Shown one piece after another: positions 56,330-64,000 of a DNA stretch of 64,000 bases. The stretch is taken from assembly GCF_037126465.1 (NCBI RefSeq), contig NC_088204.1, forward strand, positions 18,420,804 through 18,484,803. Direction: 5' to 3'. The position numbers and the translations under genes were made by a program. Position 1 is the stretch's first letter; each line of letters starts with the position of its first letter. The notes under the pieces were generated by a model. It searched no databases and had not been told where the DNA came from. It worked only from the letters and a program-made list of their open reading frames with translations. The stretch comes from Ornithodoros turicata. Taxonomy: Eukaryota > Arthropoda > Arachnida > Ixodida > Argasidae.

Positions 56330-56546
56330 TCTAGGTAATAGGCTATTTGTAAAAGTTCCAGGGAGCGCGCGCCCTGGGTGCGCATGCCGGGAAATGCTGT
56401 GCAAAACGACAGCGACGGTGCGTGCACCAGTACGACGACGACGACGACCGGAGACGATAACAAATCGCTGTCGTTTTGCACAGCATTTCCCGGCACGCCC
56501 TGCCTGGGCGCGCGCTGCTCCCTGGAACTTTTTCAAATGGCTGTTC
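56330..56546. repeat. Nested GC-rich foldback
   Basis: Arms of about 70-80 bp (agttccagggagcgcgcgcc..., gtgcaaaacgacagcga) around a loop that holds a (CGA)n run. Both strands give similar spurious frames. Confidence 0.8.
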
Positions 56547-56859
56547 ATCTTGGTTGCACACTTTCTTCGAGAGGACGTTCGCCTGGCCGTAGAACTCAAG
56601 TGGAGAAACGACATCTATGCTTCTCTCATAGTTTTTGTCGTAACATATATACAGTTTCATGACGTCACAGTGATGCGGTTCCGTAATGCAATTTGGGCGT
56701 AAAGAATAGTTTCAAGTAACAGTCCCAAGCATTCTCTGGAGGAAAAATATTCCTGCGCTGCGGGGGTTAAGACATCATCGAGGATCACCGACAAGGAGAC
56801 AACAACCACTTTATTATGGGATGATGAAGAAGTTCGAAACAATCTTTCTTTCTTCCGTT

Positions 56860-56898
56860 CTCTCTTTCTTTCCTTCTTTTTTTTTTTTTTTTTTTTTG
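56860..56898. repeat. Pyrimidine/T-rich simple repeat
   Basis: CT-rich sequence followed by a long T run. Low complexity. Confidence 0.8.
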
Positions 56899-57287
56899 AC
56901 GATGAGGACAATTTTCCATTTTTGACGTACTAATGAATGTTTAGCACATTAAGACACGGCGACTATTACCGATTCCTGCTAGCAACATTTCCTAGAATAC
57001 TCCAGCGGAAGATGCGGAAAACGTCATAGCTTTCTGCTGTCAGTGTGAACGCGAGCGCTCAACCAACGCCACATAGATACAGAAGGCCTGCTTATAGCCT
57101 CCTCTCCCTCCTTCGCTACGTGGACATATATAGTCAGAATTCTTCTGCTATTGCGATCCGCCGTTCTGCGAATACAAGAATTCGGAAATGACTGCAACTA
57201 ACTTGGAACCTGTAGACATGAATGTGTAGACAAAAAGTGCAACACGCTTTCCAGAAAATCAGTCACGAGAAAGATATGGGACCGTTT

Positions 57288-57752
57288 TGAGCTTTATTTT
57301 AAAGTTTCCCCGTTTAGTATACGCGGGGACGTTCCATCACTGCTCGCAGACGACGGTGGTTCGTCTCCATGGCTACGACCGCTGAAAGCTCGTTCGTGAT
57401 TATCTACCGCCGTTGAAAACACGATTCTGATTGGCTGACTATTAGTGGTTACGTCACGTAGACGAGTAAGCAGGCTTTCTCTATCTAGGTGGTGTTGGCT
57501 CAACGTCGTATCTTTGGGAACGGCATTGCGCTTTATTTTGTCTTCCCATTTAGTACGCGGGGACGTTCGCTACTCGCAGACGACAATGGCTGCATCATGC
57601 GGCTGATGGTGGCTCGTCTTCATGGCTACGATCGCTGAAAGCACGTTCGCGGTTGGCTACCGCCGTTCCAAACACAGTCCTGATTGGCTGACTCTGTTAC
57701 GTCACGTCGACGAGTAAGCAGGCTTTGTCAAGGCGGTGTTGGCACTGCCAAC
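57288..57752. repeat. Tandem duplication, about 240-bp period
   Basis: Copies 57288-57508 and 57530-57752 share 'gcggggacgttc', 'tcgcagacgac', 'catggctacga.cgctgaa' and 'cgacgagtaagcaggcttt'. Roughly 80% alike by eye. Not coding. Confidence 0.75.
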
Positions 57753-57774
57753 CGTGGGGAATACCATGCGACGT

Positions 57775-57930
57775 AGCCACAAGATACTCCGTAGCAGACG
57801 ACAGGAAAGGACGCTGACGGTGACATCGGAACTTCGGCTCAGTGAGCAGTTTTTGCTTTTTCTTCTACTGGAATCTTCCAGTGAGGATGTCGCTCGTGTG
57901 AATATGCGGTAAACTGAATGACGATAATTA
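57775..57930. repeat. Diverged repeat, partner of 47599-47820
   Basis: Directly follows the tandem duplication; 'gtagcagacgacagg' and 'ttttcttctactggaat'. Confidence 0.45.
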
Positions 57931-58996
57931 CTTCGTGTACAGTTCCCGTCAACCTTAACAATAACACTGGAAAAAATTATGTCTCATTTACGAGCGTGAT
58001 AACAGCCACCCTGGGAGCACCGAGGGAAGTGAACAAAATCCTTGCGTTAAACTAACAGAATAATTTTGTTCAATTAAGATTTCATCATGGCTCCAAGGGT
58101 TGCTGTAATCGCGCTCGGGAACTAGACCACATTTTTTCCCAGTGTTATTATTAACGCTGACGGGAGCTGTATATTTTGTCAGCCAACCTGCAAATTAAAT
58201 ACAGAGCCTCGCATCAAAACAGAGAAGTCCCTGACCGTAGTTTTGGGACCCCTTAGGATTCCTGTGCCAACTTTATAGTTGAAATATGGCAGTCGTCGAA
58301 AAAGCCTGTACCCGTACCCGTATACAGGCCTGTATATAAACAACTCGGCCATACACCAGAAATTCGTGGGAATGCGACACAGTACGGTAAACCTTCGTTA
58401 TAAAGAAATTGCTTTTTTATTGTTATTGCTCTATTCCATGCGTCAGGCTGTTCCGACCGAAACGCCTGCGTTTTGATCAAGATTATTCGGAAGTGTCCAG
58501 CCAGCCGACTCCGTTTAGTGCGAAAAGCAGGCCGGCGGAAGCCCGTAACGGTAAATCCCGCTTACGCATCTTTCTCTCTCCTTTTGTCCAAATAAATTGA
58601 TGCTCACGCTGACCAATGTTACACTGCTTGCTTGAGTACCTCTTGTAACGTTCCCGCGGTGTGTCCGTGCGCCTCAAGGGCTACTGTAACAGTATTTGCG
58701 GTACTTTTTGTCGAATTTCCGCTTATAACGATTTTCCCCGTTGACATAGTTATAACTAGGGTTTACAGTATATGCAATATACAGCATGACACAGCCTATT
58801 CTGCTGTTCTCTGAGCACACTCGTAGAGCAACATATATAAATCAATCGCTTTATAGCGTCGACCACCGTATAGGCCCCTCCATGCATAACTTGATAGGAC
58901 CACGTGAGTGCGACCACGTGGCCAAAAAGTTAGCGCCAACGACGGTCCTGTAAATCTATCGCGTTTTCAAAAAGACGGTCGGAAAGACGTTCTACG

Positions 58997-59070
58997 TAAA
59001 AAAAAAAAAAAAAAGAGAGAGAACAATAAAAAAAAAAAAGACAGAAAGAAAGAACGCGAGAGAGAGAGCG
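58997..59070. repeat. A-rich and GA-rich simple repeat
   Basis: Two A runs, then (GAAA)n/(GA)n. Low complexity. Confidence 0.8.
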
Positions 59071-59408
59071 GAGGAGTTTGCTAAACCACTGACCGCTGTT
59101 AACTTTCAAGCACTAGTCTGCCATTCCTCGATATTCCATACGCTATTGCAATTACCCCCCCCCCCCCCCCGGTTTTGCGCACTACGCGAATCTCTATGTT
59201 TTGCGTGAAAGTTTCAAACAACCCCAGCTTTTCCTTCATCAAAGAACACTCGTGTTTCCTCAAATTAAATAATATTGTCCTGGACGGTACAATGCGGTTT
59301 TATGCAAGAAGAAAATTGTTACTCTGCGCGGACAATGGGAGCCAGAGTAGGCGAATGAGTTGTGGCAATCTCATTGAGCCGGAACTCCCATTCAGACAAA
59401 TGTTATAC

Positions 59409-60077
59409 CCCTGTCAGACGGGCGCGCTTACGGACGGTTATGGCCTTACTGTCATTGAATTGTTGTCAGACGGTCAGCCATACGGCCTTTCCGACGAAAC
59501 TGAGATGTAAGGGCAACGGAGTTCCCGCAAGACACTTTACGGCGTTCCGATGGTTCCCCCGAAACTGCCAAAGCCTCGTTACCAAACGCCATGAACAAGA
59601 TGGCGTTGATTTCCTTCAATTCGAAATAAAATGTTTTTATGAGACGTAATTTTGTGCAAACATTTTTTTTTTTTTTCGCGCTTATGGTCTTGGGTCTTTC
59701 TGATAATTTTTTCCACTTTGCTTCTCATTATATCTCGTCAGTTCGTAGTGACACCCTCGAACCAAGCACTGCACTCCGAGTCGTTTGCATCCAAAACTGT
59801 GCGCGCACAACAAAGCATCGAAATCGCTTCGAAACGAATATCGTTTGGTGTTATATTTTTCAAATTCACCAAGTGCAAACCAAACGTTGTTTACGAGTAC
59901 TCATAGCGAGAAATGTGATTTCAAGATTCCCTTCGATTGTTTCTCAGTTGAGACATCATCGGGAAAGCGCCTTCACGTACCGTCTGGCAGCCTCCCAGGG
60001 TTTAAGGCCGTTTTTGAGCTACGGCCTTTTCTTACGGCATAACCTTAGAGGCCGTATGTGTGCCCGTCTAACAAAGG
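59409..60077. mobile_element. Putative 670-bp TIR element
   Basis: Inverted ends CCCTGTCAGACGGGC... and ...GCCCGTCTAACAAAGG, with sub-terminal 'taaggccgt/acggcctt' repeats in both directions. No transposase. Target duplication unclear. Confidence 0.6.
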
Positions 60078-60977
60078 TATCCAATGTCTCTGTACAACGG
60101 GAATGGCATTAAGACGCAGACATTGACCTTTTTGTGCCCGTGTGGCAGGAATATTAACAATATGTTGGTAATCTGGAAAAGCATATTACCTGCATTATCT
60201 ATATCTTCACTGGATCACCGTATTTTCCAGCTTTCGACGTCATGCCTACTCGCCATCGCTTGTTACATAAGAGCGGGCTGGAGGCCGATTCTGTGATATG
60301 GTAGTACCGGATATACAGATCTAATCGAATCTGCATTATCGCTCTCCGGACTGCCGCAATAAATGGCAAGGTCTGCCAGATTTAATATAGACGGAGATGA
60401 CTTCGCGAATCATTCTAAGCGCCTTTAAAAAGAATGTCTAAAAAAGAATAAGATGGGCGGATCCTCATTTCTGATGTCAAAGTTGACGCGCCGGAACCGT
60501 AGCGCAGATCCCATGTTCCATGCAGGGATTAATGCAGGAACTTTTATCTTAGGTAGGTGTTTGAGTTTGGTGGAAACGCTGGTGGGGTGCCGTGAGAGTT
60601 GGATATATACTGCCATGAATATTCATGTAAAATGTTCTTTTTGAGTCTCAATTTTTTTTTATCTCTCTCTCTTGAGGGCTGTGTAGTGAGAACTTTGGGT
60701 GGGGGGGTGGGGGGGGTGGGGGAGGTGCTGCGGGAATTCCTGAACTAATATACCCGCGGGACGTAAGTTAGGCAGTTCATGAAGCAGCACCCGAGAGTGA
60801 AACTGCCTTCAAATCCATTCAATCTGCCACAGGGTTTTTTGAATGGGATACGGCTCACTTGCAACAAAAGTAACGTTTTATTTCGTGAAATAAAAATAAC
60901 GTTTGTCGTAGTGACATTTTTTTTCTTGTAACAAAAGTGACGTTTCATAAATGGTGACGTTTTCTTGTAACGAAAGC

Positions 60978-61126
60978 AGCGGCGTAGCCAGAAAAATATT
61001 TCGGGAGGGGTACTATGGGGACTTTACCTGGGAGAGGAGAATTTCCACTCGTTTCTCTCTCCCAAATGCACTACCAAAGGTACAATTTCGAGGGCTCTTG
61101 AACACCCCCTCCCTGCCTACGACAAC
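60978..61126 (+). mobile_element. hAT MITE, GGCGTAGCCAG family
   Basis: Starts cagcggcgtagccagaaaaa and matches the reverse of 43758-43915 ('tatggggactttac', 'tctcccaaatgcacta'). The right end is degraded. Confidence 0.65.
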
Positions 61127-63383
61127 CAAAGCGAACCAAAGTAACCGTTCTTGACGGAGTTAACATCGCCATGAGTTTGAGAGAAAACAAAGCTTCTTCT
61201 CGTCCTGTGTTTTCCCTCAAACTCATCCAACACCAGCCATAGCTGCTTATGTTCATCAACGCTTAATGACCTGAGACGTAGTGTACAAATGGCCTCGCAG
61301 CTGTACAATCTGAGCACTATGGGAAATGCGACCATTCAAGAAGTTGGGAACTCGAAGTTCAACATCATCTATGTCCAACACCGTAGAGCTTGTCAGGAGG
61401 CTATATATCAGAGGATTTAAGAAGGGTAATTATATGCGATTAACCCGAAGGGAAGTTTAATAACATCTGATTATCAGATAACTTTGAGAAACTCGATCAC
61501 ATTCTGGTAAAAATATGGCACCCGGAATATCACTCAGAGCAAACGCACATGGAGCACGATCTCCACTCCAGCGTACGATGTTGGGGCAAGGTATCGATGT
61601 CTTTTCCCCGTGCTGTTTGCCTTATTTAACTACACGTAACAGGAGGCAAGCAAGGTTCGCCAAACTGTCCATATTCCTACGACCTATAATTGGTATATGT
61701 GGCATGAGAAATTTCGGACTAATATAAAAGCGAGGACACGGAGAAAAAACAACACCTGTCGTCACAATGTTCGCACGAAATAAAGATATAAAGGGTAAAA
61801 AAAAAAAAAAATCAAAAATAGAAACTGGATCACTAGGATCTTGGCACGTGGCCTCTTTTTTTCGTGTCACTCGGTTCGTTCAACTTTACCACACAATATT
61901 AACTTTAGATTCATACATGGGAAAAATGTCTTGATACGGAAGGGTTGAGAAAACAACGAACTTCATCTTCGTTCTTCCGTGTGTACTGCACAAAGTTCAA
62001 GGTCAAGGTCCGAGAGAGAACTGACTTACCGCTTATTTAAAGGGTCTTGGATGTCATGAAGCAAAAAAGTACTTTCGGCGTGCCTTGTCTCAATGAAGGG
62101 CCTTGCATTGCTCACACAGCACGAAAGGAAAGTGATTCGTCCGTTAATATAAACATTTCACTTGTATTTTTCTTGTCACAATGGGATGGAGCGGATGAAA
62201 AACAGGAGAACACTTCGTTACTGCGAAACGCTCGTTGGGGAAATAACCTGCGCCGCAGACGTGTCGTCTGCTGCGCTGCGCGCTTCCGACAGGTGCCGCT
62301 TGGAAAGATGTGGCGCTGTAGTAGAGCAGCTCAGCCGATAACTTGATAATTTAGTTGACTTAAGTTTACATTGAGAGCTGTAGAAGAGCTTTATTTGCAA
62401 CAAAATCTGGTAATTTTTGTTTCTTTAGGAATTATTTCTGCATTATCTTCTCAAAACCGAAGTTCTGTTGTTGACTGCTGACATGTCGTCTGCTCACTGC
62501 CAGCCAGGTTTATTTCCTCTGAGGATCCTCCTCAACGACGACGGCCAAAACCTGTTTTCGTAGTCCACTTTCCAAAATTCTCGTTACCTGAACGGGACCA
62601 CACTGCCTCTGGCAACTGACGCATGGCACACTTCGCTTGCTCTCAGACATAGGGATACAAACGCAGTGCTGAATGTCTCGCACGTGCTCATAATCATTCT
62701 TTACGGAGTAAACTCTATCTCCCTTAAAATCACGCGTCCCTGTTCCGCCCGTTCTTCACAACAATGGAGGGGAGCCAAGGACGAAGAATTCCTATAGGTA
62801 GTCACAACATGGAGGAAAACTCGGATTACTCGCATGAGCTACGATCGTTCTCGAGACAGCTTGGAGGAACATCACAGAAAGAGCACTCGGCACTTCCTTA
62901 TTGCAGTTGCAGGAAAAAATGTACTCGTCTGTGGCAACTAACAGAGCAGGAGGCCAGCAAGAATCAATGACGTCATATTTGTATGCACATAATTGTCGTA
63001 ACACCTACGTATTCACAAACTCATCTGCGTTTTGCTGATGTCATTCGAGGACACTTCTTTTACAGTGGCATGTTCAACATCCAACCAATCCAAGCTGCAA
63101 CACGAAACCAGTGGAATGGTTCCCCTGCCATGAAAGGAAGGCATTACTGTAAGGAATTACCCCACTGTTTTCCAATGAGCTTGCACACCTTTCATGAAAG
63201 AGCAAACAAACATAGCAAGCATCCCACTGCATCAACACCGCAAAAGACCGCCGCATCTGCAGTGACAACTGACAAGAACCATGCAGTCTCATTTCTGTGA
63301 TGAGAGATTCAATTCATAAAATGGGCTGACCAACGTAATGTCCAATGGAGGCCTCACATATACATAGCGCGGTTTGATTTGTC
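61127..63383. other. Gene-less stretch, nothing certain
   Basis: No conserved frame, RNA gene or element with clear ends recognised. A-rich run near 61797. Confidence 0.5.
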
Positions 63384-63756
63384 CGGGTTAGACAGCTTCC
63401 CTCAATTCTGGGAAGAAGGTATTGGGTTCTATTTTTAAATATGTAATTCGGGGTGAAATCGGGTTACTACATTTTCCAGCAAGCCGCCTGCAGTTAAAAT
63501 ACATATATTGGTCAAACATACATAGCTCGCTATTTATAGTGACAAGGATCACATGTTGTAACATCAAGTGTGCTCCGCATCGTTTATTTGTAATATTAGC
63601 AGGAGACACGCACACAAATTACTAAACAGTGCACGCAATGCGTGATACAACATGATACGTGACTGGACTACGTGTGGGAGAAATTGGGTAAACCTGAATT
63701 GGTCGTAAACTGATTTGGGAGGGAATAATCATGTTTAACCCTGAAAATGTGTTTTA
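63384..63756. mobile_element. Diverged relative of the 6531/22232 element
   Basis: 'attcggggtgaaatcgggtt' and 'gagaaattgggtaaacctga' as in 6531-6982, but the TAGGGAGTGAC ends are lost. Confidence 0.5.
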
Positions 63757-64000
63757 CCCTACAAATACAGTACTGTTTGCTCTGTCAATTAGAGTAAAAA
63801 TAAATGTTTTTTTGGTTCTTCTCCTATGTGTTATCTACATTATATTGGTATTACTCCAGGAAAGCCCTATGCTTACTAGGTGTGTGGGAGGTAATGAATA
63901 CTCAGTCCTTTTTCATATATGTTTTGTGGACATACATGTATATATGAAAGACAGCGCCTATATAAAGAGCCCATCAGAAAATTCCTGGATCCGCTGCTGC

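Larger units (their letters stand above)
55540..56690. repeat. Large diverged foldback structure
   Basis: Left arm about 55545-55875 and right arm about 56165-56690, inverted. Shared blocks include 'agcatagatgt.gttt', 'gagttctac.gccaggc' and 'catttgcatatcaaa'. The tgtgacgtca ends face each other. A secondary foldback (56330-56546) lies in the right arm. Confidence 0.6.

Noticed and set aside
59639..60112. Frame of 157 codons, Phe-rich start
   Set aside because: Lies across the 59409-60077 TIR element; no recognisable domain, and codon use looks random.
1..64000. CRISPR arrays, operons, bacterial ribosome-binding sites, rRNA or tRNA genes
   Set aside because: The window is spliced eukaryotic DNA; no regular spacer arrays and no convincing cloverleaf was seen by eye. 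A tRNAscan or Infernal search would settle the RNA question.

Overview
The window is arthropod nuclear DNA. Coding sequence is carried in short exons separated by large introns, mobile elements fill introns and intergenic space, and TTAGG-type telomere-like repeats occur once. Repeat style and protein similarity suggest a chelicerate, most likely a hard tick, but that assignment is an inference from reading alone.

Three conserved genes lie head to tail on the minus strand. (1) Glycogen debranching enzyme (AGL), from the left edge to about 17.7 kb. Sixteen coding exons could be joined with every splice phase agreeing. They give about 1034 residues covering the N-terminal domain, the 4-alpha-glucanotransferase domain and the central region; the C-terminal glucosidase part lies beyond the left edge. 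(2) A DEPDC1-family gene (DEP domain plus RhoGAP-like domain), 20.85-32.23 kb. Twelve exons join into an 800-residue frame ending in a stop; only the first coding exon was not found. (3) Cytosolic-type HMG-CoA synthase (HMGCS1), 36.15-43.64 kb. Seven coding exons give a complete 481-residue protein with the catalytic Glu, Cys and His. The three genes act in unrelated processes (glycogen breakdown, cell division, isoprenoid/sterol-precursor synthesis), so their adjacency is probably just chromosomal order.

The right third (43.7-64 kb) has no recognisable host exon. It holds a very young LTR retrotransposon (50256-54668) with 997 and 999 bp LTRs, a 5-bp target duplication and a gag-protease reading frame but no reverse transcriptase or integrase. 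It also holds a non-LTR retrotransposon remnant, DNA-transposon relics, tandem duplications and nested inverted repeats.

Throughout the window there are non-autonomous DNA elements. Several have exact 8-bp target duplications and hAT-like ends. Others are foldback/hairpin elements, a 540-bp one filling most of the last HMGCS1 intron. A broken mariner, a CR1/L2-type retrotransposon fragment and a SINE-like family are also present. The points most worth a second look are the gag-protease-only LTR element, two families of hairpins with a shared base but different arms, a GC-AG intron in DEPDC1, 54- and 66-nt introns in AGL (the 66-nt one in frame and stop-free), and a partial tandem duplication of an HMGCS1 exon.
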